A stretch of DNA of 64,000 nt from contig JBKAHA010000002.1 of the NCBI GenBank assembly GCA_046290675.1, positions 744,001 through 808,000 on the forward strand, in the 5' to 3' direction. Shown here piece after piece: positions 51,879 through 61,335 of this stretch. Positions within the stretch are counted from its first letter, which is position 1. Each line of letters begins with the position of its first letter. Source of the stretch: Aureliella sp046290675. GTDB taxonomy: Bacteria; Planctomycetota; Planctomycetia; Pirellulales; Pirellulaceae. A program made the translations under genes and the position numbers. The notes beneath the pieces are model-generated. The model was not told the origin of the DNA and made no database searches. It saw only the letters and a program-made list of their open reading frames with translations.

Positions 51879-54650
51879 TCAATCCAAAATCGCACGTGTT
51901 TGTTCACGGTGGCTCTCGGAATGAATTGAGCTACGCAGCTGCTTCAGATTAAATGGCTTGCGCAGAAACGAGACACCGTCGCCAACCTTCTCCTCGTCGA
52001 CATTCCCACTCATTACGATGACTCGCGTATTGGGGTAGTGCTCGGAAACCCAGTTTCGCAAGCCGATGCCATCTAATGGACCCGGCATACGCACGTCCGT
52101 TAGCAGGAGGTCGGGAGGACCATCGTTGACGAAACTGTCGATAGCTGCGGTCGCGTCTTGGGCTTCACGAACACTTAGTCCGAGGTGAGTCAGTTGCGCG
52201 GATGCAAGCTGCCTGACTTGTTCATAGTCGTCCACGACCAGGACTGTTTCAAAAGTCAGTTCACCATCTTGTTCATCGTCCAACTGAAGCGGTTCGGACG
52301 TTTCAGCTTTGGCCACCGGCAAGAAAATCCGTACGGTTGTTCCTTCGCCGACTTTGCTTTCGATCGTCAACTCGCCGCGGGACTGCCGGGCGAAGCCAAG
52401 TGCTGAGCTCAGGCCGAGTCCGGTACCCGCAGCGGGGCCCTTGGTAGTAAAGAACGGTTCAGTTGCTTTTTGGATCTGTTCTTCTGTCATGCCGCAGCCG
52501 TTGTCGCTGACTGCAATTTCTACAAACCCTCCTGGTTCTGCATCGCTTTCAGGACTGATGGCTTCTTGCGTCAAATATGACCGCGAAAATGAGAGTTGGA
52601 TTAGGCCGTCTCCGGCGGGGTTCTGCGCGACAGCGTCGTTCGCGTTGGAAAGCAGATTGATGACCGCAGTGGTTAGCTGTGCGGAATCCGTCTGCAAATG
52701 TGCGTGGTTGGACTCGTCTTTTTGTTCGTAAGCGTGCGACTCACGAATCGAGCGTCGGAGCAGAGATTCTATTCCGCTCAACCACTCCGAAACGCGGAAG
52801 GCTTGGACCTGGAAAGACGACTGCCTGGCGTAAGCAAGTAATTGAGAAACGATGGTTGCGCCGGAATTAGCTGCCTGCTTGCTTGACTGCAGGAGCTGAT
52901 TGGATTTGTGCGGAAGCGGCCCAAGTTGATGCTCAAGCAACTCGGCAGAGTGGATGACCACAGTAAGTAAGTTGTTGAAGTCATGTGCCACACCGCTGGT
53001 TAACTGGCCGATTGCCTCGTTGCGATACTTGCGTTCAAGCGAGAGCTCTAACTCTCTTCGGGTGTCGGTTTCTTGCCTTAGCTCGGCAGCTTGCTTGGCG
53101 AGTTGACGCTCCAAGTCATTGTTTAGCTGGGATTCCTTACTCCGCAGTCTAAATGCGGATCTCCTTTCTGCGGCAAGCCAAATGATGACGATGCTCGCGA
53201 GCAATCCAATAAGGCTGAAGCCAATGGTTAGGTTTCTAATATTCTGCGCCTGCGCCGCGGCTTCGTCGGCTCTCTGTGCGAGTTTTTGGGCCGCTTCTGT
53301 GTCGCGACGGGCGAGCTGGAGTTGGTGTTCGTTCTGAACTTCGTTGAGCTTTGATGCGAGCCGATTCATGGCCGCCATCGTCTCCTCATTCTTTCTTTCC
53401 GATTCGATATCCATATGGTTTTGGAGTTCGAACAAGGCTTCGTCGGAACGCCCGAGCGCTTCGTAGGCGAAGCTGCGGATGAGTGCGATCTGAGATTGGA
53501 GCATGTCTGAGTCGCGTCCCCGGCTTTCGACATCGTCCAAAATCGAAAGTGCAAGTTCCGGATTCCCATCCGCTGAATGGACTTTGGCTCGAAATACAAG
53601 GTCTTGCAGCCTCAATTCAAGCGGATCAGAGCCTTCCAGCGAACGCGCATTTGCCTCAAGGGCATCAACGAAGTTATCGCAATAGAATTCAGCGTTTGCC
53701 AAGAGCGAGAAAAGCATGCGGACGTCAAAAGGATCTTCGTTTGACAAGTCTGAGGCTGCCAGGCTTCGTAGGTTTGTAGCGGCAGTCTCAATGTCGCCTC
53801 GCATCGTCCGAAGTTTTTCACGTCGCAAGTCAATCGCGAAAGGCAACTCCAAGCCTACATCCTCGACAAGTTTTTCGACGCGGGCGAGCCACTCTTCGGC
53901 TGTGTCCAGCCGGTCTTCGTAGATGAGAATCTCGAGGGTGTTACCTGCTACATGTAAGGCGAAGGGCCACGCTTCTCCGTCAACACTCAGCTCGAATGAG
54001 CTTCGCAGGTCGTCGAGGCATCGTTCCAAATCACCGTAGTACAGTTCGCTCATGGCGAGCAGGTGATACGCCTCGTGAACAGGAATCCAACCATCCGGTA
54101 GTCTCTTGCCAAACGCAATGGCTTGCCGGATGCACTCGCGTTCTTCTTCGTGACGCCCAAGTTGATTCAGAATCTCAGACTTCATTTCATAAAATGAGTA
54201 AACCAAGTAAGGTTGGTCCAGCGAGATTTCGGATGCGTGGCAAAGACAACGCTCGCAGGCCTGCAGAGCACGGTCTAAATCTCCGTCTTCAATGCACGCC
54301 ACCGAGACGTACTTCCAGCCAAGCGCAATGCCGAGAGGGCAGTAAGATGCGTTGTGTTCGGCGAGCATATCTAGTGCGAGCTCGAGTTGTCCCTCATTCG
54401 TCTGATCTGGATGACATAGCAGGCTTTCCTGCATGACGGCTTTTTCAGCAAGCTCCAAGGAATCACAGCGTTTGCGAAGTTCGTTTATCGAAAGATGGGA
54501 AAGATCTTCGTACTCTGGAAGGTAGCCATCGAGAGACGATTCGTCCATTCTGCCCGCCGCCGGAGGCGTCGCTGTTGGTGATTGTGCGACTGCTTGAACT
54601 GCCGGAATCAACAGCATCGTCAAGGTGATCAGCTTGTGCGCGATTGCCAT
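51879..54650 (-). CDS. TPR-containing hybrid sensor histidine kinase
   Basis: 923 residues from the ATG at 54650, where a signal peptide begins (KLITLTMLLIPAVQAVAQ); an ATG at 54719 adds 23 residues. A periplasmic part of about 450 residues is built of TPR-like helices (for example LDRALQACERCLCHASEISL and CLDDLRSSFELSVDGEAWPF). A coiled coil and one membrane helix follow (TIGFSLIGLLASIVIIWLAA). The kinase core has the phospho-acceptor His in TSGVAHDFNNLLTVVIHSAE, N box in INLLSNANDAVAQ, G1 DNGCGM and G2 GTGLGLSSALG. A C-terminal receiver (ETVLVVDDYEQVRQLASA; phospho-Asp in LLLTDVRMPGPLDG; Lys in FLRKPFNLKQL) completes it. No output regulator gene is adjacent. Confidence 0.92.
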   Translation of the reverse strand: MAIAHKLITLTMLLIPAVQAVAQSPTATPPAAGRMDESSLDGYLPEYEDLSHLSINELRKRCDSLELAEKAVMQESLLCHPDQTNEGQLELALDMLAEHNASYCPLGIALGWKYVSVACIEDGDLDRALQACERCLCHASEISLDQPYLVYSFYEMKSEILNQLGRHEEERECIRQAIAFGKRLPDGWIPVHEAYHLLAMSELYYGDLERCLDDLRSSFELSVDGEAWPFALHVAGNTLEILIYEDRLDTAEEWLARVEKLVEDVGLELPFAIDLRREKLRTMRGDIETAATNLRSLAASDLSNEDPFDVRMLFSLLANAEFYCDNFVDALEANARSLEGSDPLELRLQDLVFRAKVHSADGNPELALSILDDVESRGRDSDMLQSQIALIRSFAYEALGRSDEALFELQNHMDIESERKNEETMAAMNRLASKLNEVQNEHQLQLARRDTEAAQKLAQRADEAAAQAQNIRNLTIGFSLIGLLASIVIIWLAAERRSAFRLRSKESQLNNDLERQLAKQAAELRQETDTRRELELSLERKYRNEAIGQLTSGVAHDFNNLLTVVIHSAELLEHQLGPLPHKSNQLLQSSKQAANSGATIVSQLLAYARQSSFQVQAFRVSEWLSGIESLLRRSIRESHAYEQKDESNHAHLQTDSAQLTTAVINLLSNANDAVAQNPAGDGLIQLSFSRSYLTQEAISPESDAEPGGFVEIAVSDNGCGMTEEQIQKATEPFFTTKGPAAGTGLGLSSALGFARQSRGELTIESKVGEGTTVRIFLPVAKAETSEPLQLDDEQDGELTFETVLVVDDYEQVRQLASAQLTHLGLSVREAQDATAAIDSFVNDGPPDLLLTDVRMPGPLDGIGLRNWVSEHYPNTRVIVMSGNVDEEKVGDGVSFLRKPFNLKQLRSSIHSESHREQTRAILD

Positions 54651-55258
54651 GGGTCTCGCTCCACGTCGAACATGGATCCCAAAATGAGGTTGAGGAAGAG
54701 GCGAGGAAGTCGCAAGCATGGCTTCAGCTACGAGTGTTAGACTCAGTGATTCGGGACCTCGGAGCGAAGTGGAGGAGACGGTGCTCGTCGATGAGGAGGT
54801 CTAATTGAACTCTGTTTTCCGAAGGAGGGAGTCATGGCCTGCTGACGTTACCGCAATGCTATCACATTGATCTGCAAAATAAATGTAAGGCTGAGCACGG
54901 TATAGGCGTCAAGATCAACAGAGGAGCCGCGATACGAATGACTAGCATTGCCGTGGGCTCTACGAATGTGCTAGTCCCATGGTGACGTTCCACGGTGAGT
55001 AAGGGGGCTCATCCAGGAAGGTTTCATCCAGGATTGAGGGTGAGGGTTTGCGAGCATATGGATCAAATCCGATGCTTGCAGTCCAAGCGAAACGACGTAA
55101 ATCATAACCAATGCCGCAACTGTCTGTGCCAGCAGCTTGCCGTTGAGTTGTTGCTCTGGAGTAGAGGATCACTCAAAGAGGCTCATTCACTGTGTTTGCG
55201 GCTGCGACATGGATCTGCCATAGATCTGCCATAGATTGAAAGATGGAGTTAATAGGCC
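54651..55258. other. Non-coding region between divergent genes
   Basis: About 610 bases between the histidine kinase gene and the thioredoxin lipoprotein gene. It has two small direct-repeat pairs: TCATCCAGGA twice near 55010-55035 and GATCTGCCATA twice near 55212-55235. No gene was recognised. Confidence 0.4.
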
Positions 55259-55843
55259 ATGGATTGGCGAACACCTACAGCAATGTTGATCTTTGCATCA
55301 TCTCTGACCGGATGCGCAACAAAAGGCACGAATCCCTTGTCTGGTTTCTTTGCCGCACGCGAGCTGGCTGAGCCGGGAGCAGATCCCTCTTCGGGGTCAG
55401 CTGAACTTCCGGGAAGCAGCGACCGGATGGCTAATATACCAGCCAGGAAAATGCAGCCGGTTCAGATGGCTAGTGGTCAAAGCAAACCGCCGGCTACCAG
55501 CATGGCTTCGTATACGGCTCAACCCGCGCTCGTCGTCTTGAATAGCGAGAAACAGTTTTCGAGTTTGATGCAATCATCGCGAGGACCCGTTGTGCTGGAC
55601 TTCTTCACAACCTGGTGCGGACCTTGCAAATCTCAGAGCAAGATCTTGCACGAAATGGAGTCGGTAGCTCAGGAAAAAGGAGCGACGATCATCAAGGTCG
55701 ACGCCGAGAAATTCCCCAAGATAGCGGAGCAATTCAAAGTGAAGGCCTACCCGACTCTCGTTGCCGTCAAGAATGGTGCCGTAGCGCAGCGGCAGGTTGG
55801 GGTCGCGGATCCGAAGATGCTCGAACAGTGGTTCTCGCTGTAG
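55259..55843 (+). CDS. Thioredoxin-fold lipoprotein
   Basis: 194 residues. The lipoprotein signal ends at Cys19 (SSLTGCA). A low-complexity Ser/Pro/Ala linker runs to about residue 85, then a full thioredoxin domain: VVLDFFTTWCGPCKSQSKIL with the redox pair Cys120/Cys123, the cis-Pro in VKAYPTLVAVKNG, and a C-terminal helix. The WCGPC motif is that of cytoplasmic thioredoxins, but the anchor places it in the envelope, where it should reduce or exchange disulfides. No electron donor gene is adjacent. Confidence 0.88.
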   Translation: MDWRTPTAMLIFASSLTGCATKGTNPLSGFFAARELAEPGADPSSGSAELPGSSDRMANIPARKMQPVQMASGQSKPPATSMASYTAQPALVVLNSEKQFSSLMQSSRGPVVLDFFTTWCGPCKSQSKILHEMESVAQEKGATIIKVDAEKFPKIAEQFKVKAYPTLVAVKNGAVAQRQVGVADPKMLEQWFSL

Positions 55844-55981
55844 GCTGATTTTGGGCCCGGCAAAAGCCGCTGGCAAAGACTCCAAACCGTACAAAGCATG
55901 CATTCATCCGCCTGCAATAGGCACGTTTAGTAGCTATGCTGTTTGATCCACGAGAATGGATCTGTCAGCAGGTGAACATAG

Positions 55982-57517
55982 ATGAATTTTGGACTCGGGT
56001 GTGTAAGTAAGTCGGCACGCGCATCTCGATGGGAATCGCGGTGTTGCCGTTTTCGATTCGCATCTTTGGGAGCTGCGAAGGTCTGTCTGGTGGCCGGGCT
56101 CGCGCAACTTGGGTTTCTTACCAAGCCAGCAGACGCCGAAGCTCGTGACATCGGCGATCAGCCCAACGTTGTTTTGATCGTAGCTGATGATCTTGGTTAC
56201 GGAGAGCTGGGCTGCCAAGGCAATGCTCAGATTCCAACGCCATATATAGATGCACTGGCAGACGGTGGGCTAAGGTTTACGCAGGCCTATGTAACGGCAC
56301 CGAATTGCAGTCCTTCTCGCGCGGGTTTGTTGGCGGGTAAAATTCCGACCCGCTTCGGTTATGAATTTAACCCAATTGGTGCACGCAATGAGGATCCCGG
56401 AACCGGGATTCCACCCCAGCTGCAACTGTTGCCGGAGGTGCTGCAGGCGTCCGGCTATACGACAGGACTCGTCGGGAAATGGCATCTTGGTGGGGCAGCG
56501 GACTATCACCCGTTACGAAACGGGTTCGACTACTTTTTCGGCTTCGGTCACGAGGGGCACTATTTCGGTGCGCCGCCCTGGGATGGGCTGACCACCATGC
56601 TTCGCAAACGCGTACTGCCCCATAGCGGACGTGAAAGTGGTGGTTCTCGCTACTACGTCGATGAGGATCTTGTGCTCACATCGCACATGCGGCATGACGA
56701 ACCTGATTATGACGCCAACAATCCGATTGTGCGTCAAAGTCAGCCCATCGACGAGGAAGAGTATCTAACGGACGCTTTCGCTCGAGAAGCTTGTGATTTC
56801 ATCAAGCGTTATCGTTCGAGTCCGTTCTTTCTTTGCGTCACATTCAACGCGGTCCATAGCCCGCTTCAGGCGAAGAAAGAAACGCTGAAGGAATTCGACC
56901 ACATCGAGGATATTCACCGCCGGATTTTTGCGGCGATGCTCGCGGATCTTGACCGCGGTGTTGGGCAGATCACAGAGACGTTGGATCAGCTTGAGTTGCG
57001 TGACAATACACTCGTTGTGTTTCTAAGTGACAATGGAGGTCCGACTCGCGAATTGACATCGAGTAACGCACCGCTGCGTGACGGCAAAGGGTCGATGTAC
57101 GAGGGAGGATTGCGGATTCCCTTCATCGTCAATTGGCCCAAAGAGATTCGCGAAGGCGTATGCGATCAAGTGGTCAGCAGTTTAGACGTCTACCCGACGA
57201 TTTGTAAGTTGGCAGGGACAGACGAGCCGGACGGACTCGACGGCTTCCCCATGCAGCCGCTGTTCAGCGATCCGAAAGCAGCGTCTCAACACGAGTTTCT
57301 TTATTGGCGTCAGGGAGGCCGTGCGGCATTGCGTAGCGGTCGCTACAAAATTGTGGCTCCGCAGCGCCGGGCCGCGGAACGCAAGTGGGAGTTGTACGAT
57401 ATCGAATCGGATTACTCGGAGACGAGGGATTTGAGTGAGCAACAACCCGAGATTCGGCAAAAGATGATTGACGAATGGGAAAGACTAGATGGTCAAATGA
57501 TGGCTCCGATCTTCTAG
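55982..57517 (+). CDS. Exported formylglycine-dependent sulfatase
   Basis: 511 residues. AGGTG lies eight bases before the ATG. A signal-like segment lies in residues 30-52. The metal-binding start of the fold is PNVVLIVADDLGYGELGCQG (Asp69, Asp70). The formylglycine site is Cys109 in NCSPSRAGLLAGK, the C-X-P-S-R form that needs an anaerobic or FGE-type maturase. Further active-site pieces are GKWHLGG, FNAVHSPLQAKKE and VFLSDNGGPTRELTSS. It removes sulfate from sulfated substrates, probably algal polysaccharides given the abundance of such enzymes in planctomycetes. It is complete. The selB gene follows 92 bases later. Confidence 0.92.
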   Translation: MNFGLGCVSKSARASRWESRCCRFRFASLGAAKVCLVAGLAQLGFLTKPADAEARDIGDQPNVVLIVADDLGYGELGCQGNAQIPTPYIDALADGGLRFTQAYVTAPNCSPSRAGLLAGKIPTRFGYEFNPIGARNEDPGTGIPPQLQLLPEVLQASGYTTGLVGKWHLGGAADYHPLRNGFDYFFGFGHEGHYFGAPPWDGLTTMLRKRVLPHSGRESGGSRYYVDEDLVLTSHMRHDEPDYDANNPIVRQSQPIDEEEYLTDAFAREACDFIKRYRSSPFFLCVTFNAVHSPLQAKKETLKEFDHIEDIHRRIFAAMLADLDRGVGQITETLDQLELRDNTLVVFLSDNGGPTRELTSSNAPLRDGKGSMYEGGLRIPFIVNWPKEIREGVCDQVVSSLDVYPTICKLAGTDEPDGLDGFPMQPLFSDPKAASQHEFLYWRQGGRAALRSGRYKIVAPQRRAAERKWELYDIESDYSETRDLSEQQPEIRQKMIDEWERLDGQMMAPIF

Positions 57518-57609
57518 ATCCGATCACTTTTGCGATGGGGACTGCCTCCCTGTTGAGACCTTTCAATTGTTGGCAGCCTGACCGACAATCAGTGACGCGA
57601 GAAAAGAAA

Positions 57610-59652
57610 ATGGGACCTGCTGACCCCAGCCAGTACGCCACCAGCCCCCTCTTGCCGGCACAAGTAGCGATGGATTCGAATTTGGAAACTGATCAAGCTG
57701 GTACGGAATTTGAGGTCGGAGGTTACACCACGGTCGGTGTCGTTGGGCACATCGACCACGGCAAGACCACTTTGGTTGCGAAACTGACCGGGGTCGATAC
57801 CGATTCCCATCCAGAAGAAAAAGCCCGCGGCATCACGATCGATATTGGATTTGCGGCATGCACATCGGGCGAGCACACATTGGCATTCATCGATGCGCCT
57901 GGGCATCAAAAATACATCGGCAATTTGTTGGCGGGTGTATCAAGGGTTGATATCGGTCTCTTGGTGGTCGCAGCGGATCAAGGAATCCAAGAGCAGAGTC
58001 TGGAGCATGTCGCGATTCTGAAATGCTTGAGCGTGCCCCGGTTGGTTGTTGCCATTTCTCGAATCGACTTATGCACTGAGGAGCAGCTAGACGCACTCGT
58101 CGAAGAACTTGAGGTCTTTCTAGGTGATTATGGATACCATGATTTTCCGGTTGTTCCCTACTCTGCTCACTCGGGCGAAGGCGTCGATCAGCTCCTTGCG
58201 GCGCTGAAGAGCAAAGTGAGCCAGTTGGTGGCGCAATCCAACCACGTGGATTTGCCATTCCGCATGCCGATCGATCGCGTATTGTCCGTGGAGGGGCGGG
58301 GGTTGGTTGTTGCTGGTACTCCCTGGACGGGACGCGTCTCCGTCGGGAGTACGCTTCAGCTCGCTGGGACTTCGACCGAGTTTCGCGTCCGTGATCTTGA
58401 GATTCATGGAACGAAGTCGGAGTATTCGCAGTGTGGTCGTCGGACAGCTGTCAATCTTGTTGGTAGCCACAGTAGGTCGCTCCGTCGCGGGGACGAATTA
58501 GTTGAGGTAGGGAGCCATACTCCATCCCAACGTTTTGTGCTCGGGCTTGAGTTGGCGCCCCGCACACCTCGCCTCAAGTTACCGTTAGTCGCCCAGCTGC
58601 ATACGGCGACGAGAGCTGTGGCCTGTCGCTTGTTGGGTCCTAAGCATTTGGATGTCACCAGTGGCGTTCAAGTGGGGAGCGACCCAAGTCGGGTCGTAGT
58701 GGTCGAAGTCGATGGACCGATTGTTGGTACGGTCGGACAGTCATGCATACTTCGCCTGCCCTACCCCGTTGGGTCGATTGGTGGTGGCCGAATCTTGGCG
58801 TCCTTGAGTGACGCCGCTCTAGCGGAAACAAGGACCCGCGACATCATCGAATTTGGCGAGCGGCTGCAGGCGGCACAAACGGCGACCCCGTCCGATACGC
58901 TGATCGCTTGGGCACAGCTTCTAGGTGAGCTACACCCGACAGAAAGTTGGTGGGCCTCAGAGGCGGGGCAACTTGCCGACACCTTACACGACTCCATTGC
59001 CCAGTCAGTTCAGCAAGGCTTCGTGCAGATCGGTGAGCTACTTGTATCTGCTGAACGGCTACAAAAGGTTCAGAAGAGAATCGTAACCATATTAAAGGGG
59101 CAGGCAGAACAACAGGAGAATGCTTGGCTCAAGATGGAGTCCCTCATTGCTGCTTGCCAGCGTGTGGCGAGTAGCAAAGTCATCGAATACTGCTTGAAGC
59201 AGATGTCTTCGACGCCGGAAGCAGCTATCGTGGAGATGAATGGCCTCGTGGCGATCGCGAGCGAGCAGACCCAGTTGTCGAAGAAGCAACGAGCGCGCAT
59301 GGTGGAGTTGATCCGAGTCTTTGAAGGCAACCGAACTCCTCCGAACGCTAAGGAACTGGCTGCGAAGCTAGCCATATCGCAGGATGCTACCATGTCGCTA
59401 TTGAGACACGCGGCGCAGCAGCGGATCCTTGTCGAGTTAGAGGATGGCCTCTGTATGCACGCGGAAGTTTTCGAAGCGTTCGTCGAGGAATTGCGAGTCG
59501 CTTTTGGTGCGTGCGATACGCTCGGCGTCCCCGAGATAAAAGAGATGTGGGGCGTTACACGGAAGCATGCGATCCCTCTGCTAGAGTATTGCGATCGCAC
59601 TGATCTGACCGCCCGAGTGGACGATGGTCGCGTTGCAGGCGATTCGCTCTAG
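57610..59652 (+). CDS. selB: Selenocysteine-specific elongation factor
   Basis: 680 residues from the ATG at 57610 (another ATG at 57670 is possible; starts before 57610 overlap the sulfatase gene or read through a non-homologous stretch). G1 motif VGVVGHIDHGKTTLVAKL, switch 2 FIDAPGHQKYIGNLLAGVSR, then an AISRID-type G4 and a domain 2 beginning PIDRVLSVEGRGLVVAGT. The C-terminal 250 residues form the winged-helix repeats that bind the SECIS hairpin, for example KQRARMVELIRVFEGNRTPP and AFGACDTLGVPEIKEMWGVT. It delivers Sec-tRNA to UGA codons next to a SECIS element. selA follows after 14 bases, so the genes are one operon. Confidence 0.94.
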   Translation: MGPADPSQYATSPLLPAQVAMDSNLETDQAGTEFEVGGYTTVGVVGHIDHGKTTLVAKLTGVDTDSHPEEKARGITIDIGFAACTSGEHTLAFIDAPGHQKYIGNLLAGVSRVDIGLLVVAADQGIQEQSLEHVAILKCLSVPRLVVAISRIDLCTEEQLDALVEELEVFLGDYGYHDFPVVPYSAHSGEGVDQLLAALKSKVSQLVAQSNHVDLPFRMPIDRVLSVEGRGLVVAGTPWTGRVSVGSTLQLAGTSTEFRVRDLEIHGTKSEYSQCGRRTAVNLVGSHSRSLRRGDELVEVGSHTPSQRFVLGLELAPRTPRLKLPLVAQLHTATRAVACRLLGPKHLDVTSGVQVGSDPSRVVVVEVDGPIVGTVGQSCILRLPYPVGSIGGGRILASLSDAALAETRTRDIIEFGERLQAAQTATPSDTLIAWAQLLGELHPTESWWASEAGQLADTLHDSIAQSVQQGFVQIGELLVSAERLQKVQKRIVTILKGQAEQQENAWLKMESLIAACQRVASSKVIEYCLKQMSSTPEAAIVEMNGLVAIASEQTQLSKKQRARMVELIRVFEGNRTPPNAKELAAKLAISQDATMSLLRHAAQQRILVELEDGLCMHAEVFEAFVEELRVAFGACDTLGVPEIKEMWGVTRKHAIPLLEYCDRTDLTARVDDGRVAGDSL

Positions 59653-59666
59653 AATGAGATGACCGA

Positions 59667-61130
59667 ATGCATGACATTTCTAACGCCGATGCCTCAGGTG
59701 AAGCTGGGGCCTTAAGCAAAGCTCATGCTTTGCGCGCCCTCCCGGCAGTCGATAGGGTTCTCCTGGAACCATCCGTAGAGTTGTTGCTGGAGCACGTATC
59801 GCGTGCTCAGTGCACGGCCTGGATCCGTGGTGCCATTGCGGAAATGCGACAACGAATGTCGGCAAGCAGCGACGGGCAGCCTCTATTGTCGGACGCGACG
59901 ACCATCATGGAAAAAGTTGTTTCCCAAGTTCACATTCGCGCTGCGTCAGAGGGGCTGCGTCAATTTCGTCCTGTCATCAATGGAACAGGAACTCTACTCC
60001 ACACAAATCTAGGGCGTGCTCCCCTCGCGCCGCGAGCCGCCGAAGCGATGCATCGGGCTAGTGGTTTTACGAATGTCGAGATGGATCTGGAGACGGGAAC
60101 GCGATCACGCCGAGGTCAACGAGTTTCCGAGCTGATCTGTGAGCTTACAGGAGCCGAAGATGCAGTCGTTGTGAATAACTGCGCTGCTGCGACTGTATTG
60201 GTGCTGCAGGCGATTGCACAGGGGCGCGAAGTTGTGATCTCCCGTGGGCAACTGGTTGAAATAGGTGGTGGATTTCGGTTGCCAGATGTATTTCGAGCGG
60301 CCGGCGTCCAACTGCGAGAAGTGGGGACGACAAACCGGACATACGTTCACGACTACGAACAGGCAACCGGAGAAGGGACGGCTGCTTGGATTCGCGTGCA
60401 CCGAAGTAATTTTGTTCAGGAGGGATTTGTTACCGAGCCAACGATTTCGGAACTTGTTCGGGCGCAGCGTCCACCGGGTGTTGCACTCATCGACGACATA
60501 GGCAGTGGATGGATTGGCGCGTCGAAGCAATTGAGCCACCCCCAGTACGCGAAACTCTTTGCGAAGGAGCCGAGCGTTATTGCCAGTGTTGAAGATGGAA
60601 CGGACTTGAGCTTATTCAGCGGTGACAAGCTATTTGGAGGTCCTCAGGCCGGCATCGTGATCGGCAAGCGAGCTTGGATCGAGCGGCTACGCAAAAGCCC
60701 GATGATGCGGGCGATGCGGCCTGACAAAATGACGCTCGCTGGTTTAGAGGCGACCGTCGAGCTGCATTTGGCGGAAAGGGCAGACCTCTTGCCGCTTTAT
60801 CAAATGCTGGAGTGTGATATTAATGATCTCAGGGCGGCTGCGGATTCAGTCGTGCAACAGCTTCATGACGTGCCGAACTTGGACGCGAAGGTCATTGAGT
60901 GCCAGTCTACGATTGGCGGTGGCTCGATGCCTACCGTTGTCCTGCCGAGTCGCGGCGTCGAGCTAACTGTTCCCTCCTCGGAGCAATTCGCCCGGCTGCT
61001 TCGTATCGGGGCTCCCAGTGTCGTTGGACGCATTATCGCAACGGGCTTGCTGATCGACATGAGGACGGTGTTGGCAGATCAAAGAAGCCGGCTTACGGAT
61101 GCCCTGAAAACTGCCGCCAATGCGATGTAG
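59667..61130 (+). CDS. selA: L-seryl-tRNA(Sec) selenium transferase
   Basis: 487 residues, full length. It converts Ser-tRNA(Sec) to Sec-tRNA(Sec) using selenophosphate and PLP. Family marks are RPVINGTGTLLHTNLGRAPL, NNCAAATVLVLQAIAQGREV, SRGQLVEIGGGFRLPD, GTTNRTYVHDYE, and the PLP lysine Lys321 in FSGDKLFGGPQAGIVIG. It lies 14 bases after selB. Confidence 0.96.
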   Translation: MHDISNADASGEAGALSKAHALRALPAVDRVLLEPSVELLLEHVSRAQCTAWIRGAIAEMRQRMSASSDGQPLLSDATTIMEKVVSQVHIRAASEGLRQFRPVINGTGTLLHTNLGRAPLAPRAAEAMHRASGFTNVEMDLETGTRSRRGQRVSELICELTGAEDAVVVNNCAAATVLVLQAIAQGREVVISRGQLVEIGGGFRLPDVFRAAGVQLREVGTTNRTYVHDYEQATGEGTAAWIRVHRSNFVQEGFVTEPTISELVRAQRPPGVALIDDIGSGWIGASKQLSHPQYAKLFAKEPSVIASVEDGTDLSLFSGDKLFGGPQAGIVIGKRAWIERLRKSPMMRAMRPDKMTLAGLEATVELHLAERADLLPLYQMLECDINDLRAAADSVVQQLHDVPNLDAKVIECQSTIGGGSMPTVVLPSRGVELTVPSSEQFARLLRIGAPSVVGRIIATGLLIDMRTVLADQRSRLTDALKTAANAM

Positions 61131-61335
61131 GCTACGATACTTTTCCCGCATCGGACCATAATGGCTGTCGCAGTCTCGCGTTCGCAGTATAGCTTCGAAG
61201 ACCCTTGAAAACGCTCTGGCGATGGCTGAGCGGGGCTTCGGGCGGCTAACCAAGAACGTTAAGTGCGCTAACAAAGCCACGGAGGTGACTGTTGTCGAGG
61301 TTTCTTGGTCGCGTTAACTCGTTTTGGGCAGGAGA

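Noticed and set aside
55982..57517. Sulfatase as a selenium-linked gene because it precedes selB
   Set aside because: It is on the same strand, but the active-site Cys is a TGC codon in the ordinary CXPSR motif; adjacency alone gives no functional link.
61131..61335. Possible tRNA(Sec) between selA and selD
   Set aside because: I looked for a long acceptor stem, a TCA anticodon loop and a TTC-containing T loop and found none on either strand.
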